Program-made: the position numbers and the translations under genes
The notes under the pieces: generated by a model
Database searches by the model: none
What the model saw: only the letters and a program-made list of their open reading frames with translations
What the model was told of the DNA's origin: nothing
DNA from: Bacteroidales bacterium UBA2030
GTDB lineage: Bacteria; Bacteroidota; Bacteroidia; Bacteroidales; TTA-H9
Length of the DNA: 64,000 nt
Direction: 5' to 3'
NCBI GenBank assembly: GCA_002332755.1
Contig: DDBO01000164.1
Coordinates: 49,383-113,382, forward strand
In this document: in pieces, positions 38,811 through 48,476 of the stretch
How the letters are laid out: every line of letters begins with the position of its first letter
Position numbering within the stretch: position 1 is the stretch's first letter

Positions 38811-41800
38811 ATGAAAAACTTAATCACAAGAACAATGATTTGGCTGCTAATCGTGCTGGCAGCCACACAGGCCGTACGGGGTCAAAGAAAAGATGCATCG
38901 GTAAAGTCTGACACACTTAAATCAGGTATTTTATCTGGTTTGAAATGGAGGGGAATAGGCCCTGCCTTTGCCTCGGGCCGAATTGCTGATTTTGCTGTAA
39001 ATCCTAATAATCCTTTCGAATATTATGTGGCTGTTGCCGCTGGCAATGTCTGGAAAACGAATAATGCAGGTATTACCTACGAACCCATCTTCGATAATTA
39101 CGGTTCCTGGAGTATTGCTGATGTAGAAATAGACCCTACCAATCCCAATGTAGTTTGGGTAGGTACAGGTGAGTATAACTCACAACGGGCAATAGGATAC
39201 GGAGATGGGGTGTATAAATCGACCGACGGAGGTGCTTCGTTTAAAAACATGGGTCTCAAAAACTCCGAGCATATTGGACGAATTGTTATCGATCCCCGCA
39301 ACGGGGATGTAGTTTATGTAGCTGCTCAGGGCCCTTTGTGGGGACCGGGTGGCGATCGAGGATTATACAAAACCACGGATGGAGGAAACACATGGACAAA
39401 AATTCTGGATATAAGTGAAAATACTGGCGTTACCGATATTGTATTGGATCCTCGCAATCCCGATGTTTTATATGCTGCCTCATATCAACGTCGCCGTCAT
39501 GTCTGGACGCTGATCGACGGAGGACCCGAAGGAGCTATATACAAATCGACCGATGCCGGGAAAACCTGGAATAAGCTTACCAACGGCCTTCCCTCTGGCG
39601 ATGTTGGGCGCATCGGGTTGGCTATTTCTCCTGTTAATCCTGACATTGTTTATGCAATCATAGAAGCCGAAGGCGAAACGGGTGGATTTTTCCGCACTAC
39701 CAACAGAGGTGCATCATGGGTTAAAATGAGCAACTATGTTAGTCCTTCTCCTCAATACTATAACCGGATATTTTGTGACCCTAAGGATGAAAATAAAGTT
39801 TATTCTGTCGAAACTATAACCCAGGTAACCACCGATGGTGGACGCACTTGGAAAGCTTTGGGTAACGACAAACGCCATGTAGATGACCACGCCTTATGGA
39901 TAGACCCCGCCAATACCAATCATATGATTATTGGAGGTGATGGAGGTATATACGAGACCTTCGACGGGGGCAACCATTGGGACCATAAAGAAAACCTGCC
40001 TGTAACCCAATTCTACAGGGTAAGTGTTGATAATTCTGAGCCTTTCTATTATGTGTTTGGAGGAACTCAGGATAACAATAGCATGGGTGGGCCCAGCCGC
40101 ACACTCCGCACTGCAACAGTAAGTGATGATTGGTTTGTTACGCAGGGGGGGGATGGTTTCGAAACGGTAATCGATCCATCTGACCCCAATATCGTTTACG
40201 CCCAGGCCCAGTATGGCGCCTTGGTTCGCTACGACAGACGTACAGGTGAAGCCATTGATATACAGCCACAACCTCCTGCCGGCGAGGCTTATCGTTGGAA
40301 TTGGAATTCACCCATCATTGTAAGCCCCCACCATCCACATCGGCTTTATTTTGCAGCAAATAAACTCTTCCGCTCCGACGACCGGGGGGACACCTGGCAA
40401 GTGGTCAGCCCTGACTTAACCCGACAATTAGACAGAAATAAACTTCCAGTATTCGGAAAAATTCAATCGCCTGAGGCCGTAGCAAAAAATGCATCAACCT
40501 CCTTCTATGGTAATATAGTAGCCCTGGACGAATCTCCTGTAAGAGAAGGATTGCTCTATGTAGGTACCGATGATGGACTGATTCAGGTAAGCATGGATGG
40601 GGGTCAAAACTGGGTAAAATACGAGAAATTTCCGGGTGTACCGGATATGACTTATGTAGCGTATATCCTGGCCTCCCAACACGATGAAAACGTGGTTTAT
40701 GCTTGCTTCGACGGCAGAAAACAAAACGATTTAAAACCCTACGTTCTCAAAAGCACTGATAAAGGGAAAACCTGGCAAGCCATCACCGCCAACCTTCCCC
40801 AGCGGGGTACTGTATATTGTATTGCAGAAGACCATGTTGACAAAGATTTACTTTTTGTTGGAACTGAGTTTGGTGTGTGGTTCAGCAGCAATGGAGGCCG
40901 CATATGGACAAAACTTTCCGCCGGCTTACCTACCACATGCGTTATGGATATGGCAATTCAAAAAAGAGAAAATGACCTGGTGATAGCCACTTTTGGCAGG
41001 GGTTTTTATATCCTTGAAGACTATTCGCCCCTGAGAGGACTCAGTACCACCAAACTGGATACCGAAGCCCTGATTTTTCCTATAAAACCTGCTTTAGCTT
41101 ATGTACAAAGCGGCACCAAATATGGACAGGGTTCCACGTATTACACTAACCCGAATCCTCCCGTTGGGGCAGTTTTTACATGGTATCTAAAAGAAACTCC
41201 CAAAACCCTTCGCCAACAGCGTAAAGACCAGGAAAAAGATTTATGGAAAAAGAAGAAAGACATTGAATACCCCCCCTATGAAAGGCTCAAAGCAGAGGAT
41301 GATGAAGAAAAGCCCTATCTGGAATTTACTATAAAAAACGCAGAAGGGCAGGTTATTCGCCGTTTAAAAGAAAAACCTTCTCAAGGAATAAACCGGAAGG
41401 TTTGGGATTTGCGCTATCCGGCTATGTTTCCCGTGAGGCCCGGTAGCAACGAATTTGCCGATGCCGGCAGTGCTATGCTGGTACCTCCCGGAATCTATCA
41501 GGTGGAAATGAGCCTGGTAGTGCGTGATTCTATCAGACCATTAGCAGGACCGGTAAGTTTTGAAGTAAAAACTCTGAAAAACGATCAAATGAGCGCTGAA
41601 GCATTGGCTAAATACAAGGAATTTCATCGACGCTTTCAGGAAACAGCAAGGGTGGTGATGGGCGCATTCCAAATCGCTGATGACCTGGAGAAGAGAATTA
41701 GTTCTCTTAAAAATGCTGCAGACCTGACACCTAATGCACCCTTCGAATTGAGGACAAAAATTAAATCACTGCAAAAAGAGCTGGATATCATTCAGATTGC

Positions 41801-42074
41801 ATTTAAAGGAGATGAGGGATTATCAAAACGAAACGAAAACCAGCCCCCCAGCCTGCGTGACCGGCTCAATAATCTCGTCTATAGCCATTGGAGCTCAACA
41901 TCCGCTCCCACCAATACCATGATTAACGATCACGAAATTATACTGGAAGTCTTCACTCCCTTATATGAAAAATTGAAGACCTTAAACAACCTGGAAATCC
42001 CTGCTATTGAAGCACAATTGGAAGCATTGGGGGCACCCTATACCCCGGGGAGATGGCCACAGTTAAACAAATAG
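38811..42074 (+). CDS. Large secreted sortilin/VPS10-like beta-propeller protein
   Basis: Seen: 1087 residues. Signal peptide about 1-24 (ends VRG-Q). Many Asp-box/BNR-type repeats follow: STDGGASFK, TTDGGNTWTK, STDAGKTWNK, SMDGGQNWVK, STDKGKTWQA, each on a beta-propeller blade (about 35-740). The C-terminal third has an Ig-like part (about 830-930) and a coiled-coil helical end. Known: such glycosyl-hydrolase-like propeller proteins are common in Bacteroidota. They resemble the VPS10/sortilin propeller, and peptidase or sialidase activity is not established. No T9SS sorting tail is visible, so it may stay periplasmic or on the surface by another route. A weak terminator follows. Confidence 0.82.
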   Translation: MKNLITRTMIWLLIVLAATQAVRGQRKDASVKSDTLKSGILSGLKWRGIGPAFASGRIADFAVNPNNPFEYYVAVAAGNVWKTNNAGITYEPIFDNYGSWSIADVEIDPTNPNVVWVGTGEYNSQRAIGYGDGVYKSTDGGASFKNMGLKNSEHIGRIVIDPRNGDVVYVAAQGPLWGPGGDRGLYKTTDGGNTWTKILDISENTGVTDIVLDPRNPDVLYAASYQRRRHVWTLIDGGPEGAIYKSTDAGKTWNKLTNGLPSGDVGRIGLAISPVNPDIVYAIIEAEGETGGFFRTTNRGASWVKMSNYVSPSPQYYNRIFCDPKDENKVYSVETITQVTTDGGRTWKALGNDKRHVDDHALWIDPANTNHMIIGGDGGIYETFDGGNHWDHKENLPVTQFYRVSVDNSEPFYYVFGGTQDNNSMGGPSRTLRTATVSDDWFVTQGGDGFETVIDPSDPNIVYAQAQYGALVRYDRRTGEAIDIQPQPPAGEAYRWNWNSPIIVSPHHPHRLYFAANKLFRSDDRGDTWQVVSPDLTRQLDRNKLPVFGKIQSPEAVAKNASTSFYGNIVALDESPVREGLLYVGTDDGLIQVSMDGGQNWVKYEKFPGVPDMTYVAYILASQHDENVVYACFDGRKQNDLKPYVLKSTDKGKTWQAITANLPQRGTVYCIAEDHVDKDLLFVGTEFGVWFSSNGGRIWTKLSAGLPTTCVMDMAIQKRENDLVIATFGRGFYILEDYSPLRGLSTTKLDTEALIFPIKPALAYVQSGTKYGQGSTYYTNPNPPVGAVFTWYLKETPKTLRQQRKDQEKDLWKKKKDIEYPPYERLKAEDDEEKPYLEFTIKNAEGQVIRRLKEKPSQGINRKVWDLRYPAMFPVRPGSNEFADAGSAMLVPPGIYQVEMSLVVRDSIRPLAGPVSFEVKTLKNDQMSAEALAKYKEFHRRFQETARVVMGAFQIADDLEKRISSLKNAADLTPNAPFELRTKIKSLQKELDIIQIAFKGDEGLSKRNENQPPSLRDRLNNLVYSHWSSTSAPTNTMINDHEIILEVFTPLYEKLKTLNNLEIPAIEAQLEALGAPYTPGRWPQLNK

Positions 42075-42109
42075 GCTAAAACCAACCATCGTTAACCTAC
42101 AACATCATC

Positions 42110-42146
42110 AGAAGCCTGCTGGATATCAATTTTCTTGCAGGCTTCT
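42110..42146 (+). terminator. Hairpin after the VPS10-like gene
   Basis: A 10-bp perfect stem (AGAAGCCTGC with GCAGGCTTCT) with a 17-nt loop. The T tract after it is poor, so termination is likely but not certain. Confidence 0.5.
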
Positions 42147-42188
42147 CTGTTAATAAGAACCACGCTTCTGAGGATTTTTACTGAGTTA

Positions 42189-42220
42189 TTTGGCGATTGT
42201 AAATGGATTATTTAATTTTG
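42189..42220 (+). promoter_or_regulatory. Promoter of the tRNA pair
   Basis: TTTG (42189-42192), a 20-nt spacer, TAATTTTG (42213-42220): an exact consensus match, 29 nt before the first tRNA. The same -7 sequence and spacer length drive tRNA-Arg at 23.2 kb. Confidence 0.8.
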
Positions 42221-42249
42221 CAGTCCGAAAAGTCCATTGACTTTTACTT

Positions 42250-42323
42250 GCGCCTATAGCTCAGTCGGTTAGAGCAACTGACTCATAATCAGTAGGTCCC
42301 TGGTTCAAGTCCAGGTGGGCGCA
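42250..42323 (+). tRNA. tRNA with anticodon CAT (Met or lysidine-type Ile)
   Basis: A 74-nt cloverleaf: acceptor GCGCCTA/TGGGCGC, D stem GCTC/GAGC, anticodon stem ACTGA/TCAGT with loop CTCATAA, T stem CCTGG/CCAGG. The CAT anticodon leaves elongator Met versus Ile2 (modified C34) open; an initiator is unlikely because the first acceptor pair is intact. CCA is not encoded. Confidence 0.93.
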
Positions 42324-42366
42324 CAAAAATGAGGCCTGTTCAACAGGCTCATTGTGTTTATAATAG

Positions 42367-42440
42367 CGGGATGTAGCGCAGTTGGTTAGCGCGCCACGTT
42401 CGGGACGTGGAGGCCGCTGGTTCGAGTCCAGTCATCCCGA
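42367..42440 (+). tRNA. tRNA-Pro (anticodon CGG)
   Basis: A 74-nt cloverleaf: acceptor CGGGATG/CATCCCG, D stem GCGC/GCGC, anticodon stem CCACG/CGTGG with loop TTCGGGA (anticodon CGG), T stem GCTGG/CCAGT. It lies 43 nt after the previous tRNA, so the two probably share a transcript. Confidence 0.95.
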
Positions 42441-42477
42441 CCTCTTGGCAGAAGCGGCTACAGGCCGCTCTTTTTTT

Positions 42478-42517
42478 AAATAAAAAGAAGACCCGGCACT
42501 TTGAAGCACCGGGTCTT
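42478..42517 (-). terminator. Terminator of the C25 peptidase gene
   Basis: On the minus strand a 9-bp stem (AAGACCCGG with CCGGGTCTT, at 42488-42517) is followed by a T-rich run. It begins 22 nt past the peptidase stop. Confidence 0.8.
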
Positions 42518-42539
42518 TGAACATTAGCCCAATTATTAT

Positions 42540-45500
42540 TTAATGAAGAATAACCACTTTTTGTTGCCAGGTTTGGGTCTCCGTCTCAATCTTTATAAGA
42601 TAAGTCCCTGAGGCAATACCTGACACATCGATAGTGAAACTTCCGCTATCTGAAAAGTCGTGAAGGGCCTCCCAAACCTTTTCACCAGGTGCATTGAGAA
42701 GACAGACTATGGCTTGTCCTTTGGTGTCTGGCAAAGTCACCGTCAGCACCTTTGAAACAGGATTAGGATATATACGCAGAGTTTGAGATGTGGCTCCAGA
42801 TACACCTACATTGTTGTCAAGGGTTATGTTGAGTGCTTCTGAATACGGGCCTGGACCACATTCATTCAATCCCCTCACTTTTAAGAGAGCCTGACCCATA
42901 AACAGGGTATTCCAGGACACCGAGGCTACAGTACCATTGCCAGCAATGGTTCCTGCATTAGAAGGCTCAAGATTCCATTCGTAGCTGGTAGCATTAGAGG
43001 CACCCGATGTCAGATATTCGCTAACCGGAGTCAATGGGATATAGATATATGAGGGTCCCGTGGGGGTACCAGCCTGGCCTGCAAGCTCCAGCAATACTAT
43101 CTGGGCACTGCCATTCATAGAATTCTGACATCCATTCAAAGATACACCCATAATGGTGTAAGTACCTGGTTGAGTTAAATTATTAAAGGTCAATACATTT
43201 CCTGTTCCGGGCAAAGTGGTTCCGGTAGAAACGCCATCCAGATAAAGGGTGTAGTTTACATTCAGTTGTGAACCGTTAAGGGTAACAGGCAGACCAGTGC
43301 CACCCGGGCAAAGGTTTCCACCACCTGTTGTATTGAAAGCGGTTGGCAAAGCCTCAACAGTAACCGCCCGGGCTACCGACCAGTTGCTCACCCCACATGA
43401 ATTAATGGCTTTTACCTTTATTTGTGCAGCACCACTAAAAGCAGGATCCCAATCAACAACTCCCATGGTCCATACTCCAGTAATATTACCCGCATTGGCG
43501 GGTTCCACCGCCCATTCATACGATGTGGCACCAACCACAGGGTCAGTAAGATATTCCGTATTGGGACTATCCTGACAAATGTAATCGGGCCCGCTCGGCT
43601 GATTAGGCTGAAGCGGAGCTATATCCACATTTATATTAAGCGGAGCAGACCACGGCCCTTCACCACAGTTATTTGTGCCTTTTACTTTCAATGAGGCAGT
43701 TCCGATAAATGAGGAATTCCAGGTAATAGTGGCAACAATGCCATTTCCGCTTATAGTACCCGCAGAAGCAGGTTCAAGCGACCAAACGTAATTGAGAGCA
43801 GCAGGTGTACCCGTGGTAGTATAGGAAGTTGGTGAACTTCCCTGGCACAACTGGCTATTGCCGGTTGGGGTGCCGGGAACTCCGGGCACAGGATTAACCG
43901 TTATATAGGATGTTTTTGTTAAGGAACCACTGCCATATTGATTGGAGGCAGTGAGGCTTACATCATAAGTACCGGTTGTGGTATAAGTAACCGAAGGATT
44001 TTGCTGTGTTGACGAAGAAGGCGTACCTCCCGGAAAACTCCACGACCAGCTTGTAGGATTATTGGTTGAATTATCGGTAAAGTTGACGCTGTTGTTTTCA
44101 CAAATAATGGTTTGTGATGCTGTAAAATTGATGGTAGGAACTGGTCCGGTGCTTTCACATGAAATGGCAGCTTTCCAGCCTTGTTTCGTAATGCTGCCAT
44201 CAGAGGTGAAACGGAACGTAAGAGCACCACTCGTATTGGTATTGGATGCAATAATAGTCCCCGGACTTGTTGTACCATGGAAAGGACTGCCGCTTACCTG
44301 CGGAGAGGCGGTACTTGGACCATCATAAATATACAAATAATCATAGCCTGATTCTGTTTCAAAACTTAAGAACTGTGCCTTCACCTTATTTCCAGAGGTT
44401 CCCGGATTGAACGTCATAGTATAATTTTCATTGTTTTGGTACGTTCCCGTTTCACCACCCGAATCATAAAAATTACCGGTGCAAGTATTTACGGTAGTAT
44501 TCGACATCACGAAAGTCGGAATAAGCCCAATGACTACCTGCTTGGTGGAAGAGGCACTGTACTGACCTGATGCTCCGCCGCTAACATTGAAATTAAGGTT
44601 TACCGGGGTTCCTAAAGGTGTTGTTGGATTGGCGGTCACACTAAATACTGCATTGCCACTAGCTCCAGCATTCAAAGGATTGATTACTGAGGAATTGTTA
44701 TTGATGGTTAAATATGGGCTACTTCCACCCACAACAGAGAGCACACCGATAACATTGGAAACAGCACTGGTACCCGAATTTGTAACCTGAATTAAGAGAT
44801 TAGCTGTTTCACCCGGGTCGAGAATACCATCGTTGTTGCATGCGGGACCATTGTCCTGTACTGTAAGATTGCCGATAGTAAATGCAGGGGCATGAGCAGT
44901 AATGCTAAAGCTGCTGCTCCAGTTATTTGCCCCGCTGACGATGTTCAACTGGAAAATCACTACACGACCATCGGGAATATTGTTCGCTACACTATAAGTA
45001 AACGCATTAGGAACGGTAACAGTGCTATTGGGGTCGACGACACCAAAATTTTCGGTGTTATCAGTAATGGTGATAAAAGGGTCGGTGGTTGAGAGCGTGG
45101 CGATAACATTGGTAGCCTGCTGTGAGCCTACATTTTTAAGAGTTACGTTAAGCAAATTGGTTTCTGCATAATCCATCATGCCATTATTGTTGCCATTGGG
45201 TGCAGGGTCAGAAATAGTGGCATTGTTATACACAATATATGGCCCACTTGCCGGAACAATATTGACCAGAGCAGAATAACGGCGATAGTTTTGCTTGGTA
45301 ACTGTGACTCTCATCTGATCAGGGGGGACCTGGGCAGGAATGGTAATTTGAACGGGAGCACCGGTTCCGTTGGCAGTGCCAATAATCTGATCATTCACAG
45401 TAAGACAGATAAAGCTTCCGGCATTGGCCGTAACAGTGAAAGTTGTAGAACCTGCCACCAATACCGGGTCATGCAGCACAGTAAGGTTTTGAGGTACTTC

Positions 45501-47408
45501 GCTAAACAGACGTAGGAAGGCATCGCCGTGATGGTGAAATAGATGATAAGTTACTTCTTTATTGCTCGTGTTGTAAGGCCAGCTGGAAGTGGAAAGATAA
45601 ATTTTACCGGCAGCATTTCCAAAAGCGGGTAAAAGACCTCTTGAAGCAGGGGTTGTTCCGTAAGTTGGCATAAAATCAGGCCACATGTTGTCGTACATCC
45701 CCCATACATAAGTGTCGTTAACAAATGAGTAGGATACTTCTGTGGCGCCAATTACACCTAGTGCACCACTGTTAATGTTGTTGTAGCGATAACGATGAAA
45801 TTTTTCTGTAAAGCATTCACTGCTCCAGTTGTACTTACCAGTGAGGCAATTAATGGAGAAAATGAAGGTAAGGTCGGTATTTGTCAGCCCGTCGATATTG
45901 GTATTGGTGTAGGATGGCTCACCCCAGCCGGTTTCCATACCATGATCCCGATGTTGAAGTAAAAATGAACCGGTGTTAATTGCATTGTTAATCATCGTGG
46001 CATTTCCCCCTGTCCATCCCCCCAATTGGTTTGGATACTGAGGAATATATCCCTGCCCGTTAGGCCCAAAATAATCTACTACTGTGCTGGTATTGGTGGC
46101 TGTTGACCAGACTGTTCCCGGGGTCCCTGAATAAATTTCGTTGATTCGAACAGGTGTCTTTCCATGAACATTGGCAAAATAACCCCCTACTGATTCAGAA
46201 CAAATCTGAAACCATCTTTCGGTCTGCCAACCCAGGGCAGTGATGGGATGGCTGTAGAAATAGGCACTGGTGGGCGGGTTGCGCTCATATTTGATACCCT
46301 TGGAAACCATGGTTTCCAGTTGAGTGGCATTATTGGCCGTAATGCGTGCTAAAATAATATCAGGCAAATGATCTCCATTGACATCGGCATAGATATTATC
46401 CGAAGCACAATAGTTGTTGTAAATGGGAGAAATAATATTAATAGTTCCATCAGTTCCATAATCGCCCAAAAGCAGGACAGCAGCAGGGGGTACAGTCCAG
46501 GTATTATAGGCGTTATTGATATAGTTTTCAATGGCAGTAGTGGTATTGCCACCTACATCAGTAACGGTTTTTACTAAAGTAGAAATACCTTCTCTCACTC
46601 TCCAACGCCGGATGGAATCGGCCCACTGCAGGAAGGGTGCGCTGGTGGGTGTAATGATAAGATATTCGGCACCGGTTTCTTCTGTGGGCGAAGAAGCCAG
46701 GTTTCGAACGCGGGCATCGTAATCCATTTTGGGTAATGACTCAGAGTTGAGAAAAGCATCTTCAAGAATAGGGTCAAACCAGCGGGAGCGGAGCCGATCA
46801 TCGCCAAAGTGGCCGGTGCCCCCTTCAAAATTAATTTCAACCTTTATATCGCGAATGATGCGCAACTCCTTTGTTACAGGATTATACCGAAAAGGACAAA
46901 AAGCTACATGCACATAATCCACCCCCCTCAATTGACTGACCTCAGAAATCATAACAGGTTCGGCAGGGAAAAAAGCATTCTTGCTGTAATAACGCATGTC
47001 TTTTTCATACACCAAAGGGTTGGGATCGTTGTCGAGTGGAAGGCGGGGCGCAGGCGCAATATTTATATCCCGTATTGACTCATCACGCATTGCGGTAATG
47101 GTTATACGCGGGACAGAACCTTTGGGAATGGCGATCATGCGACTGGCTGTGGGCAAATTGGGCATTCCTTCGTCTGCTGGTACAAAAAACTCATCAAAAA
47201 TGATGTTTTTCATGGCTTCCCCCTTAAGGTCAAAATCCTCAAGGCGAAAGCCCTTCATTGAAAAATTAAGCTTAACAGCATCAACACCGGAATATTTGAG
47301 GTTGATGCCGGGTTTATCCCAGCTGTCGGAATAATTAAACTCCTGACCATTCAATACTCCGAAGGCCAGAACAACCAAGAAACTGGCAAGGTAAAGGGGT
47401 TTTCTCAT
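42540..47408 (-). CDS. Gingipain-family (C25) cysteine peptidase with CUB, PKD and T9SS sorting tail
   Basis: Seen: 1622 residues. Signal peptide about 1-22; a propeptide region to about 230; a C25 catalytic region (about 245-640) with a candidate His489 in HRDHGMETGWG and Cys521 in SINCLTG, the expected His-Gly and Cys dyad order; Ig-like/CARDB-like segments (about 650-960); a CUB domain (about 972-1085); a PKD domain (about 1088-1165); three PKD/Ig-like repeats; and a type A sorting tail starting with YPNP near 1550. Known: C25 peptidases such as gingipains are exported by the type IX system and anchored to the surface. Cleavage specificity (Arg, Lys or other) cannot be read. It shares the CUB module with the broken gene at 1420-5784. 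Confidence 0.9.
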   Translation of the reverse strand: MRKPLYLASFLVVLAFGVLNGQEFNYSDSWDKPGINLKYSGVDAVKLNFSMKGFRLEDFDLKGEAMKNIIFDEFFVPADEGMPNLPTASRMIAIPKGSVPRITITAMRDESIRDINIAPAPRLPLDNDPNPLVYEKDMRYYSKNAFFPAEPVMISEVSQLRGVDYVHVAFCPFRYNPVTKELRIIRDIKVEINFEGGTGHFGDDRLRSRWFDPILEDAFLNSESLPKMDYDARVRNLASSPTEETGAEYLIITPTSAPFLQWADSIRRWRVREGISTLVKTVTDVGGNTTTAIENYINNAYNTWTVPPAAVLLLGDYGTDGTINIISPIYNNYCASDNIYADVNGDHLPDIILARITANNATQLETMVSKGIKYERNPPTSAYFYSHPITALGWQTERWFQICSESVGGYFANVHGKTPVRINEIYSGTPGTVWSTATNTSTVVDYFGPNGQGYIPQYPNQLGGWTGGNATMINNAINTGSFLLQHRDHGMETGWGEPSYTNTNIDGLTNTDLTFIFSINCLTGKYNWSSECFTEKFHRYRYNNINSGALGVIGATEVSYSFVNDTYVWGMYDNMWPDFMPTYGTTPASRGLLPAFGNAAGKIYLSTSSWPYNTSNKEVTYHLFHHHGDAFLRLFSEVPQNLTVLHDPVLVAGSTTFTVTANAGSFICLTVNDQIIGTANGTGAPVQITIPAQVPPDQMRVTVTKQNYRRYSALVNIVPASGPYIVYNNATISDPAPNGNNNGMMDYAETNLLNVTLKNVGSQQATNVIATLSTTDPFITITDNTENFGVVDPNSTVTVPNAFTYSVANNIPDGRVVIFQLNIVSGANNWSSSFSITAHAPAFTIGNLTVQDNGPACNNDGILDPGETANLLIQVTNSGTSAVSNVIGVLSVVGGSSPYLTINNNSSVINPLNAGASGNAVFSVTANPTTPLGTPVNLNFNVSGGASGQYSASSTKQVVIGLIPTFVMSNTTVNTCTGNFYDSGGETGTYQNNENYTMTFNPGTSGNKVKAQFLSFETESGYDYLYIYDGPSTASPQVSGSPFHGTTSPGTIIASNTNTSGALTFRFTSDGSITKQGWKAAISCESTGPVPTINFTASQTIICENNSVNFTDNSTNNPTSWSWSFPGGTPSSSTQQNPSVTYTTTGTYDVSLTASNQYGSGSLTKTSYITVNPVPGVPGTPTGNSQLCQGSSPTSYTTTGTPAALNYVWSLEPASAGTISGNGIVATITWNSSFIGTASLKVKGTNNCGEGPWSAPLNINVDIAPLQPNQPSGPDYICQDSPNTEYLTDPVVGATSYEWAVEPANAGNITGVWTMGVVDWDPAFSGAAQIKVKAINSCGVSNWSVARAVTVEALPTAFNTTGGGNLCPGGTGLPVTLNGSQLNVNYTLYLDGVSTGTTLPGTGNVLTFNNLTQPGTYTIMGVSLNGCQNSMNGSAQIVLLELAGQAGTPTGPSYIYIPLTPVSEYLTSGASNATSYEWNLEPSNAGTIAGNGTVASVSWNTLFMGQALLKVRGLNECGPGPYSEALNITLDNNVGVSGATSQTLRIYPNPVSKVLTVTLPDTKGQAIVCLLNAPGEKVWEALHDFSDSGSFTIDVSGIASGTYLIKIETETQTWQQKVVILH

Positions 47409-47471
47409 ATACTATTGGATTTTGGTGAAATTGATTGCGAAATCGATTGCAAATATATATTTTAAATACAT

Positions 47472-48476
47472 TTATTTTATCTTCTGATCGACGATCCTGA
47501 ATTTTATAATTTGTTTAAAGTAGATCACCCAGAAGCCTATATCCGATTTCAGCACTACTTCAGGTTTTGTAAGTGTTGCGAGGGGTTTACCCGTTTTTTC
47601 TAAATAAAAAGTAAGTCGCTGGGCATGCACCTTACCAACCAGAAAAGCAGCGTAAAGCGTAAAACAAAACCGGAAAACCAAAGGCTTACTGAAACCAGCT
47701 GTTATCAGTTTGGCGTAGATTTCTTCAAATAAACTCTCAATGTGTTGAGCAAAAACAAAAGGTGAGGGGAAATAAGAGGCAGGGGTGGTTATTCCCTCCT
47801 GGAGGTCCTGCCAAACATCGGCCATATCATCCATAAGCTGAATTGCAGCTCCGGCAACCCTAAGGGCTTCCTCCTCCTCCTTTTTAACCTCTACTGGCAG
47901 TAGGTGCCTAAATACCATTAACCCGGCAGCTCCTTTCAAATAGGTTATTCTTTCTAATTCTTTCCGGTTCAGGATCCCTTTTTGTTGGCAACTCTCATGC
48001 TCTATCTTACTAATATGATTAATCCACCTCAACAACCCATCGGGCATAGGAGCTTCCTTCATAATCATGTGATATAGACTGTATAACAATTTTCCAACAG
48101 GGTCATCGGATTCCTGAGGAGGAAACACAATAAGAGATTCCCCCTTCCAGTTTTCATCGTAAATCATATCGAAGAATGCAGTGGCTGCCCCGGCCAGTGC
48201 CAGCAGACGGCGTTGCTTGCTGTCAGGTTTCCGATTATGCAATTCATAAAGCAATGAACCAAAAAAAGGCGCGAGAGTTACTGTATAATTCTTAACCCGA
48301 TACCTTAATCTTTTAACCTGAGTCTCTGGTAAAAAATTATAAACACCTGAAAATAAAGGATTTATTTCTGTAGTAAATAGCTTTTTAAAATACCGCTGCA
48401 GGGAGTAAAACCTGATTGCCAGCTTCAGCAATTGCCACAAATTTCCAACCCTGAGCATTCTAGTTCTAAAAAGCAT
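47472..48476 (-). CDS. Class I isoprenoid-synthase-like protein
   Basis: Seen: 334 mostly helical residues. Two acidic segments stand where class I isoprenoid enzymes have Asp-rich metal sites: FFDMIYDE near residue 100 and LMDDMADVWQD near residue 210. The spacing fits that fold, but it is not a standard polyprenyl synthase (no GGKRxRP) nor a clear squalene/phytoene synthase. The substrate is unknown. The start codon abuts the stop of the upstream SAM adenosyltransferase gene (TAAATG), so translation is coupled and both genes form one operon. Confidence 0.65.
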   Translation of the reverse strand: MLFRTRMLRVGNLWQLLKLAIRFYSLQRYFKKLFTTEINPLFSGVYNFLPETQVKRLRYRVKNYTVTLAPFFGSLLYELHNRKPDSKQRRLLALAGAATAFFDMIYDENWKGESLIVFPPQESDDPVGKLLYSLYHMIMKEAPMPDGLLRWINHISKIEHESCQQKGILNRKELERITYLKGAAGLMVFRHLLPVEVKKEEEEALRVAGAAIQLMDDMADVWQDLQEGITTPASYFPSPFVFAQHIESLFEEIYAKLITAGFSKPLVFRFCFTLYAAFLVGKVHAQRLTFYLEKTGKPLATLTKPEVVLKSDIGFWVIYFKQIIKFRIVDQKIK

